Source: Circinella minor
Lineage: Eukaryota; Mucoromycota; Mucoromycetes; Mucorales; Lichtheimiaceae
Direction of reading: 5' to 3'
Length of the DNA: 64,000 nucleotides
NCBI GenBank assembly: GCA_016758965.1
Contig: JAEPRB010000097.1
Location: 1 to 64,000 of the forward strand
Shown: piece by piece, positions 12,423 through 25,000 of the stretch
How positions within the stretch are numbered: position 1 is the stretch's first letter
How the letters are laid out: every line of letters begins with the position of its first letter
The notes under the pieces: model-generated
What the model was told of the DNA's origin: nothing
The model's database searches: none
The model's input: the letters and a program-made list of their open reading frames with translations, nothing else
Program-made: the position numbers and the translations under genes

Positions 12423-14260
12423 TATTATTATTATTATTCCTTTTGAAAGGGGGTTTTGAGTGCCTAGTAATATAAATTCACGAAATGAAAAGAGCGGAGA
12501 GAAAGAGAGGAGAGTTAAAGAGCAGTTTTTTTTTGATGAGGCGTTATAAAAACCTTTTTTTAGATAAAAAGCATACTAAAAAAGTTGTCACCAAACAAGG
12601 AAGCTGCGCAGCTGAACCACGAGAAAAGGGTAATGGAATCATCATCTTGTATGCAAATAACAAATGAGTTATTTATAAAAAGCATGTATTATTTTTCTTG
12701 TTGTTACACAACACATTTGTCAAATCACGTATGCATATTGACAAGCTGTTTTATTCAAGGTAGAAATAGAAAAGAATCTTATGAATGATTACATATGTAG
12801 TTGAGAGCTGGCTTTTTTTAATAAGATTCTTAGCAGTACGAACTTGTTAGTTGGATGATGATATTAGAAAAATGACCAAGGTTACTCATTATAAATATTA
12901 ACTGAGCATAAAAGATTTTTATATTATCCAGTTGAATTGTAATGATAAAACATGGTAAATTTAGTTTAACAAAGTTACTGCTTTGAGTTGAGACTTATAA
13001 ATTAATAAAAATAACTTGTTGCAGTACATTGAAATATGTACCTGTATAATATTACAATACAATGCTGGACAATAGTAGTAAATGATATTATTGTTGCATT
13101 TCAGTAAAAATTATCAATTAGTGAATGTGAGTAGAGTAATAGAACGAATTTCCTACTTACTCTGTCAAAAAGACCGATATTACATTGAATATCAATGACG
13201 AGTATATCAAATTGTAACAGTTTGTAAAAGCCTTGACTATTTTTTGTCCAATGGGGTAACGTGCTGATGATTGTAACTTTTTTTTCTTATTTTTTAAAAG
13301 AGCTAATAACTTAATAATATAAAAGTGGATAAAGAGTCAACGACACCATTAATCATACTGGTCAAAAATCATAACATGTACCATGCTGAATTGGTTTAAA
13401 CAACTGATGCTGATACATACAATATTTCAATTTGAAGAATAATGCTAGTAGAAAGTTATTTTAAGCGCTTTTTTTAATAATATTTTCGACGCTATTATTC
13501 TTGACTATTGTAATAATATATAAGTAACAAACTATCACATTATATATTCTGGTATAACAAAAACGGTCTACCTTCAAATTATCATATATTTTAAGTTATC
13601 TGGAGTCCTTCTTCCGTATGCATAGTTTTAATATAATTTATAACCTTTAATGCTTTTCATCATTCATAATTCTCAAGATCACATGTATTTTCAAAAAGGT
13701 AAAAAAAAAGGCCTTGTAATGGACACTTCATGTTCGGTAGCGATAGTATCCACCAATACCCCAAAAGAGCAGAACTCGCAGGAGTTGTACCTGCTAATAG
13801 TAGTAAAAGGTTCAAAAGAGAAAAGATGAAGGTTAGATACGAAGGTCAAGGGAATAATCTCCACATTGTCCAGAAACAAAAATCATGTCACTGCATTCTT
13901 CCCGAGAATAACTTAAATTAAAAACCATATGAATAATCAATCTTCCACTTTGTTTATTAAGTTGATAAATGATATATATATATATATATATATAAATATA
14001 TTTTACAATTATCATTATCTTGGCAATATTATTACGGTAATCTATCTGGTTTCTAATAATGCGTTAATTTTACAACTATTAGATAACAAACATATCATAC
14101 CGGTGGAGCAGGTTTCCCATTAGTTTAAAGGATTGTATATCTCAAAATAATATTATTAATAATAAAAGCGTTACTGCCATATTTTATGTGTAATAGGATA
14201 GCTCTATTAACATCTTAATAAATTGTATAATAAATTTGATATAGAAACTGTTTGGGTATA
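12423..14260. other. AT-rich intergenic stretch
   Basis: No gene that I can support. An open frame at 13712-13920 has somewhat better composition than its surroundings, but no recognisable motif. A TA dinucleotide run lies at about 13971-13995. The left end includes the upstream region of the phosphatase gene. Confidence 0.55.
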
Positions 14261-15256
14261 TATATAAGCGACAATGCAGCTCGACTACAAACACTCCCAG
14301 TATCATCAATGGCAAGATCGGTAGAGCTTACATTCTTATGGGACAACAAGCAACCGAACAAACAATGGAAAACCATTACTACCAACAATCGAATTCACCA
14401 ACGTTACAACAAACTGAGGAACAGCAACGCTCCACCAAACAATCCAGTCCATCAAGCCATCACTGAAAAACGAAATGAAGAATACACCTCAAGAAGGAAT
14501 AAATTCAAATCAATCAGCTGTATGCGCATCAACAGAATCATCGACCCTATACTATATCAGCCAGCATTCTCACGAGACCGTCACAGGCTCATCAAATGGC
14601 GTATGCACTGGCTTCCATCATATCCACTTAAAGATTGCCGATGTGGACATAAAGAAGCAAGAAGAGAAAATTTCGCCACCTGTCCCCTTCTTCAGTCTCT
14701 TCTTATAGATTTGATTGATAAATTCGGCGCCATACCAGAACTCCCACCTAATATGCACCAACTCGATCACATCCTTAACCTTTTACCAAAATCTGAAGTT
14801 GGTCTTATTATGGGTAAATGGAAAACTGTTTGGCCAGCATTGATTCGGGTGCTCAGAGAAATTAATTTTCTCAGCCATCCAGATGATATATTTGACGAAG
14901 ACGAGCCAGCACCAGAGGAAACTTTGGAATTCTTAGCACCACCATCATCAACATCACCTGACTAACACTTCGTTTTAGTACCCTCTCTCTCTCTCCTGCC
15001 ACAATGATCTTCTGTTAATTTTATTTTTCTGTTATTCTTTTCTTTCTTCTTCGCCTCTCCCACACTCTATTTCTTATGCTAGCTCTAGCTTTTCCCCATA
15101 CTGGGGTTTTTCAGCTATTGCCACAACCCCCATATTACTTTGTAAATATTATTATTCTTCTCATTCTGTACCGCAAGGAAGCGACCATATACCCATAGGT
15201 GCAGGTCAATCTAGTCTTCCATAATAAATATAAATTTTAAACTATATAAGCGACAA
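14261..15256 (+). mobile_element. 5'-truncated LINE insertion with 14-base target-site duplication
   Basis: The sequence TATATAAGCGACAA occurs at 14261-14274 and again, identical, at 15243-15256. The 968 bases between them contain the C-terminal part of a LINE reverse-transcriptase protein and then a ~275-base 3' tail ending in an A/T-rich AATATAAATTTTAAAC. A truncated 5' end, an intact 3' end and a flanking duplication of this length are the standard signature of target-primed reverse transcription. The duplication is perfect, so the insertion is fairly recent compared with most relics here. Confidence 0.85.
14275..14965 (+). pseudogene. C-terminal end of a LINE reverse-transcriptase protein
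   Basis: About 230 residues are open to a TGA-free end at TAA/TAG-type stop 14963-14965. They include RDRHRLIKWRMHWLPSYPL followed by a Cys/His cluster, CRCGHKEARRENFATCP, which matches the zinc-finger-like end found after the reverse transcriptase in many LINE proteins. A hydrophobic segment (LPKSEVGLIMGKWKTVWPAL) and an acidic, Pro/Ser-rich tail follow. The polymerase and endonuclease domains are missing because of the 5' truncation. The only ATG in frame (14252) is in the flanking host DNA ahead of the element, so this is not an independent gene. Confidence 0.75.
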
Positions 15257-16146
15257 CCAATAATTAAATGATTAAACAGAAAAAAAAGGGGGAGTAACAT
15301 GATGAATTAATACTTTACCCTGCTACTACTATGAAAAGTAATTTATCAATAATGGATGAATAGGTACATAAATTATAAAATGAATTGACAAAAAGTAATA
15401 TCCAAGACTTTTCTATTTTCTAGAATAGTGCAGATATAATAATTAATTGGTAATGTCTATAGAAAGTAAATCATCATTATAAAGAAAAAAGGTCACTGGG
15501 CCACGCTAATAAGTGGATGGAATAAATATAGTTAGCGTATCTTTATGAAGTCATAAGTAAAATAATGCAAACCAGCATAATGTTTTTTTATGCAAAAAAA
15601 AAACAAAACAAAACAAAACAAATATTTTTTTTTTCAATTGCCAAGTTTGGTTGCTGCACCTCTTGTGTTTTCTTCTGTTCTATTTACGCATGAGTATGTT
15701 CGCATCAGCATATTTCTCTCTTTTTGTATACGTACCTTTGTAGTTATCCTTTAACTGTTTGTTTCCGTCTTCAAATCCCGAAAGTCAAAAAGGCTCCATT
15801 TCTATTTTTCATTTATCTTCTTTTTCTTTCTCTCCCATTTTTCTTCATTTATGCCGTAGAATCACTTGGTTATTACTATTTTCTTGTCTTTTTCTACTTA
15901 ATCTCTGTTTAATAAACTAAATTCTTTATTTTAAGTAAAAAAAATAAGAGTTTTAATGAGCCACTCTTTCGATAGAAGCTTTCATAACAAACAAGGAAGG
16001 AATGACAGAAGACACCGCAACTGTCGTAATAGCTAGTAAGTAGAACTATTAGAATAAACAACAGTGTTCTACTAGCAGCATCCATAACATATAACTTATT
16101 TAAGAGAATTTCTTGAGTATTTCGACCAGGATAGTTGAAAAACTAG
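15257..16146. other. AT-rich intergenic stretch
   Basis: No supported gene. A CAAAA pentamer repeat lies at about 15599-15622 and a pyrimidine-rich stretch at about 15660-15910 whose open frame is low in complexity. Confidence 0.6.
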
Positions 16147-16374
16147 AATTCCCAAGGCATTACATTGATAAATCAGGGTTTACATACTGATCTATCTAAA
16201 GCCACGGCAGTAATGGATTGGCCACCATTACGTAGCACAAAAGACGTGATATTGTCCTTTTTGGAATTGGTAAATTATTACAATCGATTTATCAAGTTGT
16301 ACTCAAGCCTAGTTTCACCATTTATTAGACTCTTACGCCTTGCGCGTTTTTATCTTGTTGACATTTACTTTTGA
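16147..16374 (+). mobile_element. Ty3/gypsy retrotransposon relic (pol, end of reverse transcriptase)
   Basis: The frame encodes INQGLHTDLSKATAVMDWPP followed by a STKDV..FLELVNYYNRFIK segment. This is the well-known linker just after the Ty3/gypsy reverse transcriptase, whose usual form is GI..DPSK..AI..WP.P....E..SFLGL.NYYR.FI. It is a short fragment; no protease, integrase or LTR belonging to it is visible close by. There is no start codon, and the frame ends at a TGA at 16372-16374. It is a dead remnant. Confidence 0.7.
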
Positions 16375-16623
16375 GTACAAGTCGATCTAGCTGAGCCGCT
16401 TCAAAAAAGGCAGCCAGCGAGAGAAATATTAAAATAAGTGATGCTATTTTCACGAGAATGATAATAACGCGCATACAATTTGTAATTTACTTCATTAAAT
16501 TAGAATTACAATAAAGAAGAGCTCAACTGGGAAGAAATACGACAGGTTGGTGAAAATCAAAGCTATTTATAACAACTGGATTGGCCTTGTATTAATCTTA
16601 AATTATATTAACTATTGAATTAG
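16375..16623. other. Short AT-rich spacer
   Basis: No clear coding sequence. A stretch near 16518-16560 reads EELNWEEIRQVGENQSYL and could be a leftover upstream exon of the following gene, but the splice sites are not convincing. Confidence 0.4.
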
Positions 16624-18039
16624 AAACTCAACAACAATAGTCAATTATCATTAACATCTTTAAAAAATATCAAAAATTCCCGTACTCTCACTTTAAAAAC
16701 AAAACTTACGCCACAAGAAAAAAAAGAACTCAAGAGTATTTTTCAAACTCTTGATCCAAACAAGTTCTGGTATCTTGAAGCAACGATCCCTGAACCAGGT
16801 GAAAAGGTCAAATCTATTGAAGAGCGTATTATTCAATTTGTTCTTGTTTGTAACTACTCGCTACCAGTAAGATTCAATTTAATTTTATGCATTGATCGTG
16901 TTACCTTTTTTTTTTTTTTACCTTAACTCAATTGTTGTTTATAGTCCCAGTCAACATCTTATACTCGACCTCAGTGAGTCTAACTGGACTGCGTGGTGTT
17001 TTTACAAAAGAAGAAAGAAAAGAAATTGAGAATGCTAATTGCAAACTGTTTAGAACGTTGATCTCTTCATCAAATCAGCAGCTTAGTAAATTGTATAAAA
17101 AGGTAAGTACATAAAAAGATAGTTTATAAATTTTATAGTATTGTTCTCCATGATTCACATTATCTTTACTTCATAGAAAACTGTCCAAGAGGCATATAAT
17201 TTTGCACGTCGAATTGGACACGATCCCGAACACGACCCTCTTTTTTCTTGGCTCTCCTCATCACTTCAAAATACCGCTCTCCTTTTTCGTAAACAAAATA
17301 GATTCAATATCCAAAAATATCTCGAATCAGATAAAATGTATTATCTCTGAGTTTTTTAAATAAGATATTTGATGCATCAAAAGACATTGTTGCTCTTGGG
17401 TAAGTAGCAGTGCGTTTTTAGTATAAATTTTATATCTACCTATTCATGTGTAGCTTACTATATTAATACGTTGGATTATGATGTTTTTAGTAAAGAAAAA
17501 TCAAGCAGTGCAAACGCAGCAGCTACAAACCAAAAAAGAAAATTGTCTGCCGTAGAACCAGTAGATAATTTGAAGATGGGTAGGAGAACCAATACAAATT
17601 ATATTGGAGGAGACGGTGTTGAACTGGAATGTTTGGAGGTCGGTAAAGCGAGTGATCAAACTAAAGAGTTTATGGATGGGTCGATTAAGATGCCTATTGT
17701 AATGAGAGACATGCTGTTGAAGTTAGCGGGAAAAAGTCCAGTCCTTGTGAATGAACTTCACGTACTCAGATATGTGATTATGGGTATGTTGCAATCAATG
17801 GTTGTCATTTTTTTTGGCATGTATATTAAGTATCTTTTACTGCTGCTTTAGGTAACACAATCAGTTCGCTTGGCATGGATATCCCTAGAAGTGGATACGT
17901 TACAAGAAGTCGTTGTATTAAACCAGTAGCATCTCCTGATAGCAATGAAAGTTTTGTTATGCATATTGGTCCACTGTTGGAGTTAGCATCCATTGAAAAA
18001 GCAATTGCTGAAGATACCTATAGTAAGTTTAGCAGCTAG
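16624..18039 (+). pseudogene. Unrecognised multi-exon gene, probably broken
   Basis: Five protein-like segments lie in order between plausible short introns: 16624-16869 (LDPNKFWYLEATIPEPGEKV), about 16945-17102 (VFTKEERKEIENANCKLFRT), about 17177-17400 (ARRIGHDPEHDPLFSWLSSS), about 17471-17784 (a basic stretch, then DQTKEFMDGSIKMPIVMRDM), and 17853-18039 (SLGMDIPRSGYVTRSRCIKP), ending in TAG. The intron between the last two segments is clean and in frame. In contrast, the second segment fits the first only with a frame change. The third also appears to shift frame around 17335-17345 (a TGA, then FLNKIFDASKDIVALG in another frame). No start codon is found at the 5' end. I do not recognise the family; the last two exons may still form a real product. 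Confidence 0.5.
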
Positions 18040-19181
18040 ATGACTCCCTTGATAGGAGCTGAAGATTAAGAAAAACATATTGTCCCACCACGTATATCCA
18101 TATTATTGCCATCACCATTCTCGCCATTCTCATCCTCACCATCCTCATCATCATCGAACAAACGAAGAAACACCGGCGAGCACACATCCACCTCATAATT
18201 ACCATTATTTTACTATCATTCTCTCCCTCTCATATACCATGAATTAAAAAAAAAAAATCACCTGCTCATGTATCCCCATATCACATATTCCTATCATATC
18301 TTTTTCTCACTAATAACCGAAACATCAAAGTCACAATTGACAAAACCAACTTCCATTAACACATCTATTTATACCAAAAAATATAGCTTAACTTTTAAAA
18401 ATGGCTGGTTTCTTTCGAAGGCAAGTGCAGTATATATATATATATAATATAAGCTAATAAGGATATGAAATTATCCTAATGTGAGGGGAGGCGAAAAAGA
18501 GCAGATCCCCACCCGAATTAGTGCTCGATTACAATGGTTAGAGAGATAGTTCATTGGTATTTGTACTATTATCCAGTATATTAAAAAATAAATAGATTTA
18601 TATGGGGTTTATTCTTTAAAGATACATAAATGGCGAGATGATAAATGGCTTTTTTTATGGCTTATCATCAGTACACATACACTCTTATTTATATTATATG
18701 GTTTTCACACATGTTGCCGCCGAATATTACACAGAAGATATCAGTTATACGTACAACTTTATTTTATCTTTCATAATAAAACTACGTAGTGTCTATAAAG
18801 GTACTTTTAGAATTACATTAAAGAGTTGGTATATAAAAAAAGAACAAATAATTATAGTAGCAAGCTTGAAAATTTTCTTTTATTAATTAATATGTACGTA
18901 ATATATAATTATACAAAGAAAAAAGAGTTGAAAAAATACAATAATAATTTCATTCTTGAAGCAAATGTAGTTTCTTTTTTGTTGTCTGTTTTGAGGGTTC
19001 TTCTTCCAAGTAATGCCTCTAGTAGTTATATATAGAAATTGATTCTTTCTTTATTTTTATTGTTATTTGTTGCTGTTGCTGTTGTTGAATAATGTGTGCC
19101 ATGTGTGCTATAGTTATGGTAAAGAAATGATGGATAAAAGAAGGAAATAAACGAAAACAACTTTTTTTTGAACCTTTGTAT
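18040..19181. other. Intergenic, with an orphan promoter-and-start-codon segment
   Basis: Positions 18095-18240 are a CCATTCTCATC-type low-complexity stretch. At 18300-18420 there is a CT-rich leader, a TTTATACC element and an ATG in good context (AAAAATGGC, 18401) encoding MAGFFRR, then GCAAGT at 18421, which could be a GC-type donor. No downstream exon is evident. The rest, up to the end of the pyruvate kinase gene, shows nothing. Confidence 0.4.
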
Positions 19182-21622
19182 TTATGGGGTAAAAAGAATA
19201 CGTAAAGTATTGGTGTTACCCAGACCACCTTTCCAACCTTGAACAGCAATTACGGGAGATCCATGATTCAATAAACCATATTTAATAGCTTGTTCCATAC
19301 CCCAAATAATTCTTGAATCGACATCTTCCTGCCAAGGAGCAGTTTCTGCAGGACTCAATAAAGCAGCATTGGTACTAGAAGCAGATAAACGAGCAGCAGC
19401 TGAAGATGGCTTTGTATAATGGAAAGGAATGCAACCGCGGTACAAATGAACTTGTCTTGCTGTCATTGGATTACGTGTCACCACAATAATAGGAGCGTGA
19501 GGACGATATTTAGATACTAATCGAGCACTATTACCAGAAGTTGTTAAGACAATAATCGCACCAGCACTTTGTTCGTGAGCTGCACTAACAGCAGCACATG
19601 CGACTGTTTCAGGTGTTTCGGTAGGTAATACGGTTAATTGTCTGATCTCATTGAAAATAGCAGGATAACATAAGACACTTTCAGCAAGAACGCATATATC
19701 ATGCATGGTACGAACAGAATCGACTGGATAACTTCCCTTGGCAGTTTCACCAGAAAGCATGACACAATCAGCACCATCCAAGACAGCGTTGGCTACATCG
19801 GATACTTCAGCTCGCGTAGGTCGTGGATTAGTCTATAGAATGTTATTAGAGTGTTGTGTGAGTGCACGAAATAATTTTTTAATTCCCATATTTTGTGTTT
19901 GTTTGTTTCACTTAAAAAGTGTGATTAATACTCTCAACTTTCCCCTGATCTTTCTACTCCCGTGATTAATTAACTTACAGTCATTGATTCAAGCATCTGA
20001 GTTGCACTGTCGTCATCATACATTATAATAGTAAAAAATATGTTTTTTTTCTTTAGAACTGACACTCTTGTTTATATTTCATCACATACAATAAACTTAC
20101 CAAATAACGGGTTTACCAGCCAAATTACATTTAGTAATCATCATCTTTTGTGCAATAAAAACTCGTTCGATAGGAATCTCAATACCCATATCCTATTAAA
20201 TTTTTATAAAACAATCCATTCATTACATATAAGTCAATGAAGATTTTTGTTTTGTGATTTGGTGCTAAATAGATTTTGTAAATATTAAACTTACACCACG
20301 AGCTATCATAACCCCATCTGTTTCTTTAAGAATCTCATCAAAATTATGAACACCTTGATGGTTTTCAATTTTAGCAATGATCTTGATATGTTTTCCTTCT
20401 GAACCTAATACTTGACGAATATCAACAATATCTTGTCCTCTTCTCACAAAGGAAGCAAATACCATGTCTACCTTGTTCTCAACCCCAAATAGTAAATCTT
20501 GTTTATCTTTTTCGGATAGAGCCGGTAAGTCCACATCTGTTCCTGGTAAATTAACTCCCTTATGTGATGAAAGCTTTCCATTGTTACATGCCCTGACTTT
20601 AATTTCTATATGATTACTAATTTCAAGAACATCAAAAGTCATGACACCATCATCAACATAGATACGACGACCTGGTCTAATCATTTTAGGTAAGTTTTTG
20701 TAGTCAATATACATGACCTTGTCATCACATTTATCTTTGTATGAATCATCGACAGTAAAAATCATTTCATGACCTATGCTAATTGGGATCTATAACATAA
20801 AAGGAAAAAGAAAAAAAAGGCAGGGGGAAGGTTAACGAAGAAAAAAGGGTATAATTTGAATTAAGATTTTTTTTTTCGTATACTCTACGCATGCATATAA
20901 CGTCGCAACACGTGCGCATAAAAAGTGAAGAGCAAGAAAATACACTTACATCATCGCCATCTTTCATTGTACCAGTTCGAATTTCTGGACCTTTATTATC
21001 CAATGCAATAGCTACAGGACGGCCCGGATACACTAATAAAAGTCATAGGAATATTAATCTTACTTATAACCCTATCATAAATAATAAGAAAAGTCCTTTT
21101 TACGCCGACCACCAACAAAACAAACTTACGTTCTACACTTTGACGGGTATTATCAATGACGGATTTATGATACTTAATTAGGAAATAGATAAGATCTTAA
21201 TACTTGATTTGAAGGTATAATCATTCCATACGACAAAAACAGGGTCACCTGAAAGGTCAAAGAGTTCCCATGATTCCCCAGCCTTTCCCGTCTTCTTTTT
21301 CTTTATTAATAATATAAATATATTCTACTTACTTCATGAGTACCATGCGAAAAGTTCATTCGAACTACATTAAGACCTGCATTACGTAACTGAGTAATCA
21401 TTTCAACACTATTGGTATTGGGTCCTACATATATTTATATTACGTGTTATGACTTATTATTAAACAAGAATAAATAATAATAATAATAATAATATTTTAC
21501 TGCTGGTTATAATACGTACCAATAGTACCAATAATAGTTGATTTACGACCACGGGTAGGTTCAATATTCACATCCATATTCGCCACCCATTCTAAACTAC
21601 TAGGATTTGATTGATATGACAT
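19182..21622 (-). CDS. PYK1: Pyruvate kinase
   Basis: Catalyses the last step of glycolysis, phosphoenolpyruvate plus ADP to pyruvate plus ATP, in the cytosol. Eight exons join in frame: 21622-21520, 21424-21333, 21172-21130, 21032-20950, 20789-20295, 20192-20101, 20006-19979 and 19832-19182, giving 528 aa, the normal fungal length. Marks in order: [42 protein letters not shown], the family signature [11 protein letters not shown] with the catalytic Lys, [30 protein letters not shown] and [20 protein letters not shown], then a C-terminal regulatory domain. Odd point: the usual DTKGPEIRT motif reads DNKGPEIRT (Asn92, codon 20997-20995). The start at 21622 gives the usual short N-terminus. Dynein lies directly upstream on the same strand. 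Confidence 0.97.
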
Positions 21623-22095
21623 GATTTGAAAGAAGAGATTAGAAGAAATAAGAGGAAGTTAGGAATATTTTGATAAGTGACTCAGTGTTATGTGTGTGTA
21701 TGTGTGAAAAGAAAGAATGAAAGAACGAAAGGAAGAAAGAAAAAAGAGGATGTAAGGAAATAAAGGAAATAAATACTTTTTCAGGAGTGCCATGCGTATT
21801 TGTTATTATATTAAATCCGTGTTTATTTATCGATAGATGTGATCACTAACTTATAAAAAAAACTTGTTTGTTTGTTTAAACGTTGCTTTTTTTGTTGAGA
21901 AGAATGAAGAAAGAGGGGGGAGGGGGACACAAATTAGACTTAAAGTTGGACGATAACGGAAAGAAAAACAAAAATAAAGAGACTTGTTCTATTTATATAA
22001 GAAAAAGATTATATTTTCTGTTTTATTTATTTTAATTTGAATGATGATAACAAATGATGATCATAATATGTCATAGCACGAAAAAAAAAAAACTA
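21623..22095 (-). promoter_or_regulatory. Upstream region of the pyruvate kinase gene
   Basis: The coding strand has a long CT-rich stretch (about 21780-21640) running up to the ATG, as is common in strongly expressed fungal genes. A TATATAAATAG element lies at 22000-21990, about 370 bases upstream of the ATG. If it is the TATA box, the leader is long or contains an intron. The same 473 bases must also hold the 3' end of the dynein transcript. Confidence 0.4.
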
Positions 22096-25000
22096 TTAGA
22101 ATGACATAACAATGGCAACTGCTCTTTGAGGAATACGATCCTTTTCATCTACATGGGCAGGTACATTAATAGTGAACAGGAGATCAGACCGGTCTGCATT
22201 AAGATAAACAGGTAATGCAACACAATCAACTTCTTGTTGAGAATCCTTTCGAATCCATCGAATAGCGGTCTTTGGTAATTTGGTTGTTGGTTCTGAGGTC
22301 AAACAAACTTGTTCACCATCCCATCGACCACCTTCCATTCTAAGTCCACGAACGTAGTAACCTTGTTCTTGCTTTTGACTTCCAATATCTACTTCCAGAA
22401 TAAGTTCTTCCAATGACCACTTATTACGTTGAGCTATAGCCTGACGTGTTGCAGTGATGTAAGCTTCAGGACTGAATAATCCACCTGTCCATACTTCAAT
22501 GTCCCCATATGAGGTCTCGTGAGCAATTGATTCCACTTGTTCTAGACGCGACTTGAGGTCAGCCATCCATACATTCAATCCAATATTCTTGGGAACCTTG
22601 TAACGGCGCCAATGATCAGGGATCAAGCCCTTGGTAAACCAGCTCATCAGTTGTCTTAAATGGTTAGTTTGTTTCAATTCACCAGTGCACACCTTTTGTA
22701 ACGAAGAAAGATCATCTCGAATCGTACTGAGCAATTTACGTGCCATTTGGTTTTCACGTTCAAAGAATCGGAATAATGGATCCATAATACCACCAGAATC
22801 ACCACGTTGAACAGGAGTAATTTTGCTAGGCAAAAGTTCAAGATAACCAGTGATCGAGTTACTCAAAGCACGCATCCAAGCTGGTTGTTGAGTATTTGAT
22901 GAGGATTGTTGAGTACTATCTTGTGCATAAGCGACTTCGTCGTCATCACTCGTACTCTTCATCTTTCGGACCTTGGAAAGCATAGTGTTACCCTTGAGTG
23001 TCAAAAGAACACGTTCAGCATTAGCAGGTAAACCTAACCATGTAGGTGGCTCACGTTCAGGTAATTTGCTAACCCATTCCATAAATTGTTCCATCTTGGT
23101 ACCATCAGGTACAACAACTGATTTTTCATTATCACCCGTTGTCTTGACGATTTCGAAGTCCAAATCATAACAGTGTTGAGTAAATAAGTTGTCAACAAAT
23201 GAATTAAGCAAACGTTGATCATATTCATTATCAATGCGGCCACCGTAAATAGATTGTTTCAAAAGCGAACGAATAGCATCCCATGGAATCTTTTCAGGAG
23301 AAATATTAGCACGACCACCTGCAGCAGAATCAAGCCATTTATCAATAGTGTTAAAAGCAGAGTCTTGATCGGAATCATTGAACTCATATGTCTTAGTCCA
23401 ACCCAAAGGAACATAACGTAAACGTTCTTGAACAACAGCATGTAACCAAGCAAGCATAAAGTATAAACGAACACGTTCTGAAGGACCACGTGCGACACGA
23501 GAGGGTGGAATACTACCTAAAGATTCTTGTAAATTGGCCTTGATACCCGGTGGAGGTTCAAACATCAAGACGCGTGACATTCTCAACAAATTGACAGGGA
23601 CCTTGGGGTTGGTTTCCATAGTCAAGAAGAGACGGAATTGTGGATGAGAATTCATGCTGTGCAATTTCTTTTCCAACTGGCCGAGCCAAGAGGGAGCCAG
23701 ATGGACATTCTTGAGCATAACCCAGTTACCAGTTTTAATAGCAGTTGAAATAGCTTGATCTGCCAACGTAAAACCTTCAGCAGAACCCATGGCAACGGAT
23801 GTACAGCGTGTGTTAGATTCAGCAACCAAATTGTCAACACGATAACTGGCATCATAACCAGGTACAGAACATAAGGCAAGAGGTGTTGAGCCTTTAACTT
23901 CGTTATTGACGATATGCTGCAAGTTAAGTTCAGCAGAATTGATAAATTCGTCACCAAAGATTTTACTTGCAAAAGATGTAGCAGCAGGGAGTAATCGATC
24001 AGGTCGGAAACATTTAACAATTAACATACGTCGAAGTGCATCCACAACATCTAATTTGGGGGGAGGGGTAAGTAAGTTAGCTTTGTTTTTACTTTTTTTT
24101 TTGGTGGTAACTTAAGAAAACCTAAACCTAAAAAGTTAAACTTACCACTTTGACCATAGTTATCCCAGCATGCAGGAACAACAGTTTCAGAATGTGTATT
24201 CTCCAAAAATGCTTGCCAGTCTTCTTGATTTTGTTTGATGTGATCACTTAAACCTTGGAAACATCTCAATGTCATAAACTCCTTGACACGTTGAGCCGAT
24301 TCATCTGAAATGAATTCAGGCAATCCCAAACTGGAAGCATTAACAGCTGAACCAGGAACAATATCGCCACCGCTTAACAAGAAATCATATTCTGCTTCAT
24401 CAACACTATAGTTTTGACTGCCACCACCCCGAATTTGAATTTGACACATCAATACAGCCAAAGTAATATGATCTTCATGCATCAATGTACGGGAGGCACG
24501 TTTGTAAGTCACTGTGAACAAATCACGGGAAAGAATAGCCAAACGTTCATTTGGATCAGATACAGACTTAAGGTTAGGGTTAGCATGTAATACATATTCA
24601 AATATTTCATAAAAGAAATCCAATGAGAATTGATAAAAGTGGTGAATCAAATTGAGTTGTTCCATGACAAAGAAAATAGAACTGCATGCATGAGCCAAGG
24701 GTGTGTATACAGCTGTGGTTTGTTCAACTTCTTGCATAACTGTATTGGTTTCATCCACCTTGCGAGTAACTTCGGCAGCTTCCTTTTTCAAGGTTTCCAA
24801 AGTTTCAATGACCTTGTCATCATCCAAAATATTACCCTTAGATTCGTTCAAAGCTTGCAATAAGGATTTTTCCAAGTGACGTAATTTAAGCTGGAATTCA
24901 CCTTGTAACTTGATCAAATCTGTACGACGCTGATCAACATCAGGGCGTTCAGCCTTTAAAACCTTGTTCAAACACTGACTTTGTAAACTACCACGAGTAA

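Noticed and set aside
13712..13920. Possible small gene (frames with KRAELAGVVPANSSKRFKRE or MDTSCSVAIVSTNTPKEQNS)
   Set aside because: Two overlapping frames are equally good, neither has a motif, and there is no promoter or splice support. At most it is decayed element DNA.
16972..17024. A second tiny intron (GTGAGT...CTAAC...AG) inside exon 2 of the unrecognised gene
   Set aside because: It would be under 55 bases, and the acceptors that avoid a stop are poor. A frameshift or different start is simpler.
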